Below are positions 42,738 to 54,150 of a stretch of DNA of 64,000 nucleotides, piece by piece. The position numbers were made by a program, and so were the translations under genes. Location of the stretch: assembly GCA_002633025.1 (NCBI GenBank), contig NMRB01001996.1, positions 19,727 through 83,726 on the forward strand, in the 5' to 3' direction. The stretch is from Notospermus geniculatus (Eukaryota > Nemertea > Pilidiophora > Heteronemertea > Lineidae). Below the pieces are notes generated by a model. The model did no database searches and had not been told where the DNA came from. It saw only the letters and a program-made list of their open reading frames with translations. Within the stretch, counting starts at the first letter, position 1. Every line of letters begins with the position of its first letter.

Positions 42738-42929
42738 TGGCCGCAACTAGTTGCCCAATCTGGCATGCCGTCAGCGATAATTCCGCGTTTTAGACTGCTC
42801 CACCTTGAGCCAGCAGCACATCAGGTAAACTGGTTCCCGTCTTTGCCGCTCCACGGCGCTACCGTATAGTGCAGCGGGACAAACTGCACACAGCGCCACC
42901 TTCAGTCTTCGACCTAGTGACACTGCCAC

Positions 42930-43063
42930 CAGGGGTAGCGAGCATAAAGAGGTCGTAACCCTACGTCAGGCCTAAACCAGGCGTAGTGCAAGGGCCACAA
43001 CGAGCACTACGCCTGGCTTAGGCCAGACGTAGGGTTTCTACCCCTTTATGCTCGCTACCCCTG
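42930..43063. mobile_element. palindromic MITE, CAGGGGTAGCGAGC ends, copy 1
   Basis: Arms of about 60 bp: GGTAGCGAGCATAAAG, CCCTACGTCAGGCCTAA, CAGGCGTAGTGC and inverses. A second copy lies at 52993-53132. The CAGGG ends resemble hAT elements. Confidence 0.8.
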
Positions 43064-43769
43064 GTCCCTACTTTCTCGGCGGAGGATCGTAGTTCCAATA
43101 CATGCCAAGTGGAATTGAAGAATTTCATGGGCACGTACACGAAACGTTTTTTCGTCGATCTAATTATCTGATTGGTCAACAGAAGCACGTGACAGCTGAT
43201 ACGCACATGGTCTTGTTTACATTCTGTCACTTGACCCCACGTGACCACTCAATGCAGTGTCCTGATTGGTTGAGCTAACCAAGAACCTGTTGAGTAATTT
43301 GGTTTTATCCTTCCGATGTAGTTCCGTACGTTTTGACAACTGCAACCTCAAAATACCCTTTTTGGCCGTTTTTGAGAGCTTTATTGGTAGATATTTTATT
43401 ATTGTTTCCAAAAAGGCCTAAATTTGGGTAGAAAAATGCCTAAATTTATTCACTGCACTTTTGTGCAGGCGCATCACAGCAGTTGAAGGCTAAGGCATTG
43501 TCCGGGTTTACCCATAATGCCTAGCGAAGGTAATTGGCAGCGGCAAAGATGGGAACCGGTGTCCACACCAGGCGATATCGCAAACGTTCGATCTGGTCGC
43601 CAGCGAGCAAAACCGTCTGTTGACGCCGGCAGGTGTTGGTCGGTGTTGATGCCTCTTAAATTTTGGCAAAGAGGTTAATTCTGATTGATATCTACTCAGC
43701 ACCTAGTTTAGAGTGGATGCGGTGATGCTCTCGTTTACCACGCTCACTTTCTGTTTTTTGCATAGTAAC

Positions 43770-44270
43770 TACGTCATTACCTGCGTCACCTAATTTGCAT
43801 GATAAGTGATGTTCGTCTAGACAGGCTAGATTGTCCGGTTTGGACCGCGTTCTGACGCTTTGGTCAGCGTTCTGACGCTTCTGATCGCGTCCTGACGCTG
43901 TCCAGGTTGTGGATAAATAGCGGGGATTCTGAGCTCTGGGCAGAACAGCTTTGGGAGCGCAAGAGGACTGCCAGATGAAGCAACGAAGTTGAATGGAAGA
44001 AACGAAGCCAAGCCATGTAGCGAACTGCTGTCTGGGGAACCTTTGCTCGTTCTGCTCAAACTCAGAAATCCTGTCCACAGCTGGCGTACCGTCAGGGCCC
44101 GGTCTGAATTATATCATTCAAACCCTAGTCTGGCTAGGAGATTTGTGTTATAATTAGACCTATATCCGAGTTTGTAAGAGAGAGACAAAGAGAATACAGA
44201 CCAACGAATACAATCATCCAAGTCTTCCCATCTCGCTTTTTGCTGCTGGAGTAGTCCTATCGCCCCCAGG
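43770..44270. mobile_element. possible solo LTR fragment
   Basis: Three GCGTYCTGACGCT direct repeats of about 20 bp (43845-43910) precede GGATAAATAGCGGG and a downstream transcribed-looking stretch, the usual order of enhancers, TATA and R in an LTR. The end near CGCCCCCAGGTGTCACACGG could be an LTR edge and primer-binding-like site. No gag or pol. Weak evidence. Confidence 0.35.
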
Positions 44271-44279
44271 TGTCACACG

Positions 44280-44405
44280 GGCTGACACCGCAACAGACGG
44301 TGATCCATGGAATCTTCTCGCCAGCGATTATTGCCGAGTATCAAACAGGTTTGATTTTGTGGCGAGAGGAATAGCTTGTCGCCGAGCTTATTGCCTGGTA
44401 CACAG
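44280..44405. repeat. duplicon 3' flank piece, inverted
   Basis: Complement of the GCGATTCCTCTCGCCAC to CACGGATCAC stretch found after GPCR copies; a related piece is at 43540-43620. No gene attached. Confidence 0.6.
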
Positions 44406-44780
44406 GGGGCAAAGGGCAAAAATGGGGGACCAGCAGTAATGTGTTCCACGGACTCCCTGAGTCACACTAGGGGGCTTGTTTTGCAGTTGTCTAAGATTGT
44501 GATTCATTCATAATTTCAAGTTTTATGGTCTTAAAAGGTGTCCTAGTGGCCCTAGATTATCTGTATGAAAAGAAAACGTGGCTATGAAAAATATTCAAGG
44601 AAATATGCAGGAAAATTAGCTGGGAATTTACTTTTGACTAAGGGTGTACTATCCATCCAGTCACAACAGCGAATAGGCCTGTATGACGAATGCCGCGCAA
44701 ATGAGGTCATCTACTGTATGCCGCTTTACAATTCATTATATAATCGTCTCAACAAAGACAGTGCGATCGGCGACACATGC

Positions 44781-45701
44781 TTAAAGCTGAACTGCATGAA
44801 CAAAAACAGGAGATCCGAGCACTAAAAAATACCACCACGCCACGGTGGTGGTCAAGAGAAATGCAAACGCCCGAAAGGCACTTTCAAAACACCTCCGAAA
44901 CATGATAGACTACCAGGCTATTTGGTGGAGCCACTGTATTCACCCTGAGTCTGTCAATGGAGCAACATCAAGACATGGCATCCAGTGACGTCTGCAGGTC
45001 GAAGGCGTTGGGTTCTTACCGAACCAGAGAGTAAAGTCGGTCACTATTCTATAGTATTCACTTCTTGTTGACATTTATGGTGTTATCAAAGCACCAGGTG
45101 AAAACATTTTATGCATTCAAAAACAATACAACACTCATTTGACGTATATCAACGTCATCAGATATCATTACATGTAGGTTGAGGATAATTCTTATTTTAT
45201 CCCGTTGGCCATAATTACCGTAATCAATTAAATATTCTTCCTCCAAATACACACACATCACGCGAGTCACGTATGTATTATTGCTCATATCAAGTGCATT
45301 GCGTTTCTGAGAAAATATATTCAAAAAACGAAACTATGGTAAAAGAAATAAAATAAGATTTATGTGCAACATGTTTGCAATGGTACCAAATTGAGTTTCT
45401 GAAACTCAGACGAGTGGTGTATTATTTGTTGATGCCGAAGTTTTCGCCATTGTACCACATATTTTAACTGCGTACAAGCACTAAAGAACCCTGACCAACC
45501 TCACACTCGGGTTCCAACGGACTGTACTAAGTCTACCAGGCTCTGTCACTTGGACACTGTCTCTTGATGTGTCTCGATAGAAAGCCTGAGATTGAATACA
45601 GTGGCGCCACCAAATACGCTGGTGGTCTATCATGTTCTGGAGGTGTTTCGAAGGGCGTTTGCAATTCTGTAGACCACCATACTGCGGCGCTGTGATTTTT
45701 G
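44781..45701. mobile_element. 0.92 kb member of the 3.28 kb transposon family
   Basis: Starts TTAAAGCTGAACTGCATGAA and carries CATGATAGACTACCAGGC near both ends, inverted. The right end is cut at an unresolved base (45702). Interior matches 31436-32181. Confidence 0.7.
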
Positions 45702-45709
45702 NGTTATAC

Positions 45710-46340
45710 GGACAAGCTCCATTTGGTGAGCAACACATTTCCATTTTCAAAGTTTGAAAAATGTTTATAAAAGTGGGAGAAAAACTGCTCGCAAGTTTGA
45801 AACTTTATTCTTCACGTGGGTTTGTTTACTATTTGTAACACACGTTCACTATAGTACGTTTCCAAATATTACATGTGCAAATCAGCGGACCATTGAATGC
45901 CAAGGCTTATAATTGACTGACAACAATAAGATCTATTTGAGCGCTAGCGCGGCCTAAAATTGGCGAACAGAGTAGAGGCAATTATTATTCATTATGATTC
46001 ATTCAGTTTCACGCCAGTGAGTCCCTTGGAATGTGTTTGTCTGGGGAAAACCCAATGAGTATAGATCGACCTTAATCACCTGTTGGAGTTGATCGATAAA
46101 TAGATCGATTTGAACAGTCTTGTCGAGCATGCATTGACACTAGATCATGGTCAACCTCGCCACCATGAGTTAATGCTGTCGTAAAAGGTGTAGATTGATC
46201 GCACCTGTAAACCTATAAACGAGGTTGCCCAAAGGTGAAAGGTTAGGTTTACGCGAAAAACTGGCTGGGTAAACTTTTTCTTGGCCACCGTGTAAAACCG
46301 AGTTTCACTTTTCTGATAACGTAAAACTCTCTGCATAATT
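45710..46340. other. spacer without recognised gene
   Basis: AT-rich; no conserved frame and no clear repeat except a weak similarity of 46200-46250 to 6780-6840 (GGTGAAAGGTTA). Confidence 0.4.
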
Positions 46341-46540
46341 AGGGAGGTTTAGAAATCAATCGATAAACATAAACTTTACGACAACGTTATTTTTCATACT
46401 ACACATTAACCAGATTTTATATTGCATTTTTGGTCCAAAAATAACGTTTTCATTAACGTTTACGGTTATCGTTTGATTTCTAAACCTCACTATTATGGAG
46501 GTTAAGAAATCAAAAGGTAAACGTAAACGTTAACGACGAC

Positions 46541-46668
46541 AATAGTGGGGTTTCGCAAGCGCCCGGTTGGGTCCTACGACGACGTTTATCTATTGTGTGG
46601 GTGTACCCAAACAATAGATAAACGTTGTCGTAGGGCCTAACCGGGCGCTTGCGAAACCTCGCTATTAT
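46541..46668. mobile_element. palindromic MITE, GGTTTCGCAAGCGCCCGG, copy 2
   Basis: Nearly perfect hairpin of 128 bp; arms as in 28254-28376 but with GGGGTTTCGCAAGCG outer bases. It lies inside a larger AACGTTTACG-rich inverted repeat (46345-46510). Confidence 0.8.
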
Positions 46669-46720
46669 TGTATCGAAAATACAATATACAATCTGGTGAA
46701 TATGTGGTATGAAAAATAAC

Positions 46721-46848
46721 ATTAGGGAGGTTTCGCAAGCGCCCGGTTAGGCCCTACGACGACGTTTATCTATTGTGTGAGTATACCCAAACAATAGATA
46801 AACGTCGTCGTATGGCCTAACCGGGCGCTTGCGAAACCTCCCTAATGT
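46721..46848. mobile_element. palindromic MITE, GGTTTCGCAAGCGCCCGG, copy 3
   Basis: Outer bases ATTAGGGAGG and CCTCCCTAAT. It shares the GGGAGGTTTCGCAA terminus with the family at 59773-60165. Confidence 0.8.
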
Positions 46849-46939
46849 CATAAAGTTTACGTTTGTCGTTTGATTTCTTAAACTCCCTATTGTCATAAAG
46901 TTTACGTTTGTCGTTTGATTTCTTAACCTCCCTATTATT

Positions 46940-47205
46940 CATGAGGTTACGGCGAATGAATTTCAAGTAGGTTGGTAATAGATTTGGTCTCAACGTTATT
47001 TTGTCTGTAGCAGATCATCTATAGCAGATCACCTGCAGCGATGATATCGCCGTTGAATAAAGAAAATCATCATTTTAATCAAAGACTCTTAATCGAGCAA
47101 TAAAATTCAACTTAACACTTCATTTTGAGATAATGAACAAGATAATAACGTTGACGTATGAGGATGAAAATGTTGAATTTAAAGATGCAGTCTTCTTTTA
47201 AGAAC
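46940..47205. repeat. dispersed repeat, uninterrupted copy
   Basis: Counterpart of 29575-30110, lacking the MITE inserted at 29620. The joining point is near TATTCATGAGGTTAC. Confidence 0.6.
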
Positions 47206-47588
47206 TCCAAGTCCAATAAGGATGTAACAGTTTTTATTCATGGATTGTAGGAATTTCAAAACACATCAATAGTTACTTTTTACATACTCCGTCATCAAGC
47301 TTAAATGTATTAAAAGTTGTATATGTAAAAGAATAGGCCCTAATTAAAGGGATTTTGTTTACCAAACACTTTCTTTGATGAAAAGTGTTACATCTGTGTA
47401 CAATATCCAGTTTTTCCGAAGCATTACGTGAATTATTATACACGGAAAAAGAATGCATTAGTTTTATCATATGCAGCAATTAACAGTACTTATAAAAGAA
47501 TCGGGTGTAAACATAGAAAGAGAAAAAAATACGGAAAGAAAAAAAGAACACAAATATACAGAGGCAAAAAGAAATAATACATGTATTA

Positions 47589-48045
47589 TAAAGGAATCAA
47601 ACAGGTTCAACTCACAAATTTAGCATTTTATAAATGTGGACAACATCCCTTTAAACCTCAACAGATCTTCTGCACGTTTACTGCAAATTTTGTTGAATTC
47701 CGACAACGTTGATCTTATGATACAAAAGGACTGAATTAGTGAGAACCCCACGAACGATGAGAGCGCAGGGCCATCTGTGTACATTTGAATAGGCTACAAA
47801 CATTTGCACATGGAACACTAATTGTGGTGACAATAGCTCGGTTATCATCAGAACTGGAATATTATTCAAGGCATCAAGTACAGATTCATGTACCCCACTG
47901 CCATAAAAAAAGTTGAAGCTCCTGCCTATTACGTAAAGCCAAAATTCAGGCATTGAGAGACATCTGGTGGCAACACAGGAAGTGTATCCCTCAGTTACTT
48001 CATAGTTCGCAGTTAAACCTTTATGTTTGATTCCTTTATGATAAT
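47589..48045. mobile_element. AAAGGAATCAAACA MITE, copy 2
   Basis: Ends TAAAGGAATCAAACA and TGTTTGATTCCTTTA; body as in 28382-28860. Confidence 0.7.
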
Positions 48046-48811
48046 ATGCAATGTTACTTTGTATCTTTGGGTGTAACTATTCCTTTTCCAAAGGGTTTAG
48101 AATACAATCACTGAGTCTGGTGCGACGTTTTACACTTGGAATGTGCATATACTGTACATGTACATATACATGTGCATGTGCATCTATTAGGCCTATACAC
48201 TAAATAACATTGACGGACATGTTATCATTGGCAAGATAACTGGCATTAGCTTATGTAATGTGTACATGTACATGATTCGTCAGTGTACCCGCACGTGGTT
48301 TTTGTAAGCAAGGTGCATCCTACAGTGGAGTGCGGCCATCCATGGATTCCCAAGCTGCAAAATGGCTTATAAAAAATGATCTGAATAACTGAAGCAATCT
48401 CGTACCCAGAGTTCAATGCCACATTAAACTACTAGACCGGTACTACTTTTGCACAGACTTTTGCACTGTCAGTGCAAATGCATTGTTCAAGGCGGATTAA
48501 TTTCTGACCGTTGCACAAACAATTGGGGATTCGAAAGAGTTCGTACTTAGTTCCTTAATAAAACATTGAATACCCAACGGAATGTTAAAATCGTAGTATT
48601 TTAATAAAATACATGTAGTTGTAATTTTTGGTACGATTACTTTATCAAATAATTTGTAAAATCGATGAGCACAAGAATCTTGTGCTGGGTTGTAGCCCTT
48701 TTCAGAGGTCTTAGCCGAGGAACGATGGTGGCGACCTCTTCAGATTGAAAGTGAAGTGATCAATCGCAAATGAGTTTTTTCCAATTCGTTCACTTTGGAG
48801 AAAAACAAAAA

Positions 48812-48943
48812 ATGTCGTCTGCTGACAAAAATACTGGAAGAAGAAACGAATTCCGAGCTCTCTTATTGGCCTGCTATTTCCTCCTGATACTAATCAGCCC
48901 ACATTTGGCGCACATCCCTAATAGACCGACCCTCACGAGATAG
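48812..48943 (+). CDS. small ORF, 43 aa, with hydrophobic segment
   Basis: MSSADKNTGRRNEFR followed by about 18 hydrophobic residues and a short basic tail. The leader TTCACTTTGGAGAAAAACAA and ATGTCGTCTGC also occur near 10460-10500, where the frame is different and shorter. It may be a repeat-borne frame, a first exon or chance. Confidence 0.2.
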   Translation: MSSADKNTGRRNEFRALLLACYFLLILISPHLAHIPNRPTLTR

Positions 48944-49344
48944 CAATTACGTGTGTGGTATTACAACGAGCATGATGAACAATTGTCTGGGGGTTCGTAC
49001 ACTGTACGCTTTACCATTTTCATGAATGGAAAGCCAATTTTTCAAGTCCGATACGGAATAAGGCAGTTCTTTAAATCTACATACAGCTGGCGAAGCCGGA
49101 TATTATGTTTTGTAGATTAATTACGTTCTGGGAGATTCGCCCGTGGACAACATGTAAGTAAAAAATGTACCAGAAATATTAGAATTACGAGGATGTTCTG
49201 GCCAAGACGTTCGACACAAAATTATTCTGGGAGCTGCTGAAATTCGACTGACAGCCGCTAGTCGTGCAAGGAAAGGAAAAAGCCGTGACTCGGTCCGGCG
49301 ATTTACTTTAGCATAATAAAATGTACAATATTCCGTACTTTGGA

Positions 49345-49508
49345 ACTTATACATGTACTGTTAAAAACACAGTATGTTACAGAAAAGTTCCAAAATACAG
49401 TAAATTTTACAGAAAAGTGCCAAAATACAGTAAATTTTACAGAAAAGTGTCAAAATACAGTAATTTTACAGGAAAGTGCCAAAATACAGTAAAATTTACA
49501 GAAAAGTG
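49345..49508. repeat. 30 bp minisatellite, about 5 copies
   Basis: Unit close to ACAGAAAAGTGCCAAAATAC plus AGTAAATTTT, without spacers, so not a CRISPR array. Confidence 0.85.
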
Positions 49509-49623
49509 TCAACATCCGAGTCCACAGAATTATTCTGTACACTCATAGGGGATATACTGATTATTAATTTTGGCAAGTTTTCCTTCAACTGAGATACTAC
49601 GAATGAACGCACAAGTAACTCCC

Positions 49624-49953
49624 ACTTACCTGTCCCATTCCTGAACTCGGGAAAAATGACTACAGGTAAATCCTAAGTTGAAGATAATGGGGAGGGGGTA
49701 TGGTCAGAAACACTTCCGGCAAAGCTCCGTATCGGCGATCCGTATGACGTATGACGTATCAAGCTAATGCATTCTCTATTAAAGTCATACGTCATACGTG
49801 ATACGGATCCACGATACGGAGCGTTGCCGGAAGTCCCTAGTAATGTCCTGTCCACTTACTTGTCCCACTCCCGAGCCTGGGAAAGAATGACAGCGTGCAA
49901 TATCTTCAACTTAGGATTTGGTCATTTTTTCCGAGTTCAGGAATGGGACAGGT
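49624..49953. mobile_element. MITE, CTTACCTGTCCCATTCC ends
   Basis: CTTACCTGTCCCATTCCTGA and inverse enclose a second palindrome. Its right end is split by the next element and resumes as GTAAGTGGGA at 51885. Confidence 0.7.
49714..49832. mobile_element. nested hairpin, ACTTCCGGCAA ends
   Basis: Arms ACTTCCGGCAAAGCTCCGTA and near inverse; the core has repeated GACGTAT words. Confidence 0.7.
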
Positions 49954-50127
49954 AAGGCAAAGTGGGGTAATAGTAGCCCCCTTTTCACCTATTTTGTAAA
50001 CTGCACAGGTTATTTCTTGAGGGACACCAAAAAATCCGCCCAAATCTTGTTGTGGCACTTCTTCTGACGGCATCACTTGAAATTCGTGGCACAGCAACCC
50101 ATAATATGCATCTGAGAGCCATTTCAA
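49906..50127 (-). other. possible coding remnant in the direct repeat
   Basis: A frame reading KWLSDAYYGLLCHEF and VPQEITCAVYKIGEKGATIT is open here and again at 50572-50754, differing by one residue in the shared part. Neither has an ATG; a stop lies four codons before KW. The composition looks protein-like, but the two copies are too recent to test for selection. Confidence 0.25.
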
Positions 50128-51878
50128 AAGTAGGAGTCAGGGGCTACTATTACCCCGTAGGTATGGGGTAATAGTAGCCCCTGGACAAAAATGTTCACAT
50201 GTTCAATTTCTTTTCATAAAATCTTTTTTCTATCGCAACATGACCTTGTTAGTGATAATATTGTTTTACATGTAGGTCTGTATCACAAAAAAAANAAAGT
50301 AAAACATACGTAAGAATGGTATGAATAAGGAGCAGTCAGCCGCGCTTATTGCTAACAGATGGCAGCACAGTCTTAGCGGACCAAATGTACAGGACATCTA
50401 TTATGATCGCTGCTCGATCGATAATGACTGGGTCCACTAGATGCATTGAATTGGGCCCTAGTGACACCTAGTGGTCAACTCGCTGACAGCTCCTATTGAC
50501 AAAGTAGGAAAAATGTAAGTGCTGACAAAATGTAAGAAACGTGCAAGACTAAAAACGTAAGAATAATGTATGAAGGTATTAAGGCAAAGTGGGGTAATAG
50601 TAGCCCCCTTTTCACCTATTTTGTAAACTGCACAGGTTATTTCTTGAGGGACACCAAAATATCCGCCCAAATCTTGTTGTGGCACTTCTTCTGACGGCAT
50701 CACTTGAAATTCGTGGCACAGCAACCCATAATATGCATCTGAGAGCCATTTCAAAAGTAGGAGTCAGGGGCTACTATTACCCCGTAGGTATGGGGTAATA
50801 GTAGCCCCTGGACAAAAATGTTCACATGTTCAATTTCTTTTCATAAAATCTTTTTTCTATCGCAACATGACCATGTTAGTGATAATATTGTTTTACATGT
50901 TGGTCTGTATTACAACAAAACAATCTGACATTTATTTTAAAGAAGATTACCTTTATTTAAGGAACATCTTTGAAGATATGAGGCAGAATCATTTGACTAG
51001 TCTGACCTGCAGTAAACACAAAGCTTGGCACCTTCTTCGAATTATACTATTCAAGTAGCTGTCAAACTGTTCCGAAGTTATTTTGCAGTAAAAAAACACT
51101 TGTTTTTTTTTAAAAGAGCTATTTCAATCACGTTCGGCATCCTCACGGTCCTTTACGTATGTGAGTAGCTTGCCATTTTAGAAAATTAACTCCCCAATTT
51201 CAAAAATCCTCACAGAATTTAATCAATAGCTGAAATAAACAAGCACCGGTCACTTCTTTCCCATGATATTTTGTTTTGTACATTCCTGTTTGTATCTGAT
51301 ACTGTAAATTATTGTGTTTTAACTTGGAATAAGCAGTGAAAGGGTTAAAATGCATCAAAAATACGAAATTGGGATTGGGATAAAGGCTAAAATGAAGATA
51401 TTTCACATTCCCTTCCTCTCAGTAAAGATATCGCGAGTAAAGCTAGGGGCTACTATTACCCCCAACCAAGGGGCTACTATTACCCCAGATGCACCCTCTA
51501 CGGAAAAATGTTACTAATTTTTTTTTCAATGAATAGTTGAAACAAATACTTCCTACAGGTGATTCTACACGTGACGCCTGTTCACTCAACGAACTCTCAA
51601 ACATTGGCTTCAGAAAATACTGTTATAAAACCTAATATGTAAAAAGTTTGAACCACTCTTATTTTTGTACAGTTGTTGACTTGAGTACTTCAAATGGTCA
51701 TTACTCTTAGACAATAGGTGATATAATCATTAACTCTGTTAGTTATGGTAACTAGAGATACAATATAATCCATGCATGTATTGGTTGTTGAATTGATTCA
51801 TTCATTTCTGGAATATCAATCAAAAACCAGGCTAGGGGCTACTATTACCCCGGGGCTACTATTACCCCACTTTGCCTT
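49954..51878. mobile_element. 1.93 kb element with ten copies of a 17 bp motif
   Basis: Ends AAGGCAAAGTGGGG and CCCCACTTTGCCTT. The word GGGGTAATAGTAGCCCC or its complement occurs at 49964, 50140, 50165, 50591, 50767, 50792, 51446, 51470, 51835 and 51852. Flanks ACAGGTAA and ACATGTAA suggest a 6-8 bp duplication inside the terminal repeat of another MITE. A 330 bp direct repeat (49954-50290 and 50583-50915) is almost identical in its two copies. No transposase. Confidence 0.75.
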
Positions 51879-52175
51879 ACATGTAAGTGGGAATTTAGAG
51901 TACTGGTATATCCACCCTAAGTGTCGTAAGGCTCCGAAAATCTATGGTAATATCACCAGGAAAATGGACAGATTTCGCTCAAACCACTGATGCTGGAGCT
52001 AATGCGTATTAAAAAGTGCAGTCTAGAGGTGGCCACCCAGAAGTTCAGGCGTTAAATATGCTGATTCTCTCTGGCGGTACCATCTCGAGCCACAGCATGA
52101 GAGAAGATGGCAGCGCAGTCCGTGCGAGTCGGAAACGCCCACGCTGAGTTATGCCACATAGCATTGCGAGGAGAC

Positions 52176-52881
52176 CAGGGGCCATATGCATAAAACTACT
52201 TAAGTATGGAAATCCCAAGGGATTCCCTCAAACCACCACTAAAGTGGAAATCTTAACTTAAGGGAGATGCAGAAAGCTACTTTGGAATAGTGAAAGCCTC
52301 AAAATCACCCTTAACTCTAAGTGTGGTGACAGTTCCCTTAACTGACTCCTTAACTTCACAGTTGTGGCAGGCACAGGTTGGAATATGCTATCCATGCTGT
52401 TTTTTAATGCATGCTAGCCAAATAGGCCGGGGAAATTATGTGCTAGGCTAGGGTGGGATAACATTGAACTGTGCCAAGGATTTTGATTTGACAGACCATG
52501 TATCCTCTTTCTGTCCTACCAATTTGGTAACCTCTTTTTTGTTTTCCACCGTTAATAGCCATTTTACACAGTTCCAAACATACTAAAATGTCCATTACAG
52601 CATTGCCTGCAGTCATGTTCATGTACATGCAGCCTACATTTGAGAATCCTTCCTTAAGTATAACACTCAAGAAATCTGGAAAACCCCTTGAATATTGAAA
52701 TTTCATTGGCTGACACCACAATTCCTGGAAATACTTTAGTTAAGGGTTGCCCTTAGCCGAGTATGCCCTTAGTTTGTTTTATGCATACACCTTTAGTATG
52801 GCACTTGGTAAAGTGAAATCCTTAGACTTTAAGGGTAAGTTTTACACTTAACTTAAGGAAGTTTTATGCATATGGCCCCTG
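52176..52881. mobile_element. MITE, CAGGGGCCATATGCATAAAAC ends
   Basis: Inverted ends enclose 700 bp with CTTAAG-rich subterminal parts. First of four abutting palindromic elements. Confidence 0.75.
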
Positions 52882-52989
52882 GCCCCGTATTCATAAAACT
52901 ACTTAAGTCTAAGTGTGATACTTATCTATTGTGTTGAACAAAGGATAAGTATCATACTTAGACTTAAGTAGTTTTATGAATACGGGGCC
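52882..52989. mobile_element. 108 bp palindrome, GGCCCCGTATTCATAAAAC
   Basis: Near-perfect hairpin matching 24916-25013. Confidence 0.85.
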
Positions 52990-52992
52990 GGC

Positions 52993-53132
52993 GGTAGCGA
53001 GCATAAAGGGGTCGTAACCCTACGTCAGGCCTAAGCTAGGCGTAGTGCTGGTCGAGGATAGGGCATCGACCAGCACTACGCCTGGCTTAGGCCTGACGTA
53101 GGGTTACGACCCCTTTATGCTCGCTACCCCTG
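52993..53132. mobile_element. palindromic MITE, GGTAGCGAGC ends, copy 2
   Basis: Arms of about 65 bp with two or so mismatches and a 10 nt loop; matches 42930-43063. Confidence 0.85.
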
Positions 53133-53250
53133 GACCCATATTCATAAAACCCTGCTAGGCTTAGTTGCCTGCTAAAGTGCCCAGTTTGTACAGACCAATG
53201 TACACAACTAGCAGCCGACTAAGCTAGCAAGGTTTTATGAATATGGGCCC
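53133..53250. mobile_element. palindrome, GGGNCCATATTCATAAAAC
   Basis: ACCCATATTCATAAAACC and inverse, CTGCTAGGCTTAG and GACTAAGCTAGCA inside. Confidence 0.75.
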
Positions 53251-53325
53251 TGATAGCCAAGGGTTCACCTCTACTTAGCAAGCGGCAGGTCCTGGGTTCG
53301 AATCCTGCCCGGCCCACATAGGATT
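53251..53325 (+). repeat. tRNA-like sequence / SINE head
   Basis: A box TAGCCAAGGGT (53254-53264) and B box GGTTCGAATCC (53295-53305), about 73 nt overall, with GGGCC and GGCCC able to pair as an acceptor. The D and anticodon stems do not form, so a functional tRNA is unlikely. Confidence 0.5.
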
Positions 53326-53879
53326 AAACATCAATGCCCGAGTTCGACTGGAACCCGAGGTTCAACTCGGTCGGGTCGAGTCGCAGCCGAACTCCATAAA
53401 TTCCTCGGGTAGCTACTCGTTTGACGTCATATTTGATCTAACTAGGCAATACCCGTTTGGTGGCGGAACTGCTAAATTCATGCGTCATTATAGGACAGCT
53501 TGGTGGAGGTAATGCGAGGTTGAGATCTGGTCCAACTCCGACTTCCGCTCCGAGGTGCAAAATTTCGGATTTTTCCAGTTGGAGATAAATTTACCACCCA
53601 GGCGGGTTCTGTTCGTTCTCCTAGAATGAATACAAACAAACTCTTGTCAAATTTTGTAGTATGATTCGTCGCTCGGGTTGAACCCTCGATGGAATGAGTG
53701 CCGAACTCGACACTCACCTGACAACATGGCGACCAAAAAAATCGTCGAATTCGCAGGAAAATATGTAAAAATCAGTTCTTTCGGGCAACAAACCTACAAC
53801 TGTTCCGATCGCTTTATTTCCTCATGGAGATCTTCAAAAGCACAGCGCCTTTATTGTAGATCGTTGTATGCAAGTAGTC

Positions 53880-54150
53880 ACATTGTGGCGCAAATAGAAA
53901 GAGGTTGGCGAATCGATCATAGGGTTGGGTTCGAATCTCGGTACCATAACCGATTATTTTTCGTTTTTTCTCATTTGGCAGCTGTGCCGAGATCTTTCCT
54001 CATCAGGAGCGTGGTGGCAAGTGAAACCAACTGTGACCGTCCGAGAGGGTGTATCGTTTTCAGAGGTAGTTTGGAAGTGCCTTGTGGCTGTTCGTAATTT
54101 CTACCTCTGCCTCTTGGGGTTTATATCTATTAAGTTCAGCTTTAAGCGGG
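53880..54150 (+). repeat. SINE-like element
   Basis: TGGCGCAAATA (53886) and GGTTCGAATCT (53928-53938) resemble Pol III A and B boxes, followed by a T-rich stretch and a 200 bp body. The 139 aa frame through it is not convincing. Confidence 0.45.

Noticed and set aside
43692-44078. 128-codon minus-strand frame
   Set aside because: Lies over the LTR-like repeats and has no domain-like character; the reverse frame is also open.
49345-49508. Possible CRISPR-like array
   Set aside because: The 30 bp units are contiguous with no spacers; a minisatellite in animal DNA.
53251-53325. Functional tRNA gene
   Set aside because: A and B boxes are present but D and anticodon stems do not pair, so a relic or SINE head is preferred.
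53678-54097. 139-codon plus-strand frame starting MNPRWNE
   Set aside because: It spans a tRNA-like SINE head and body, which explains the open frame better than a gene.
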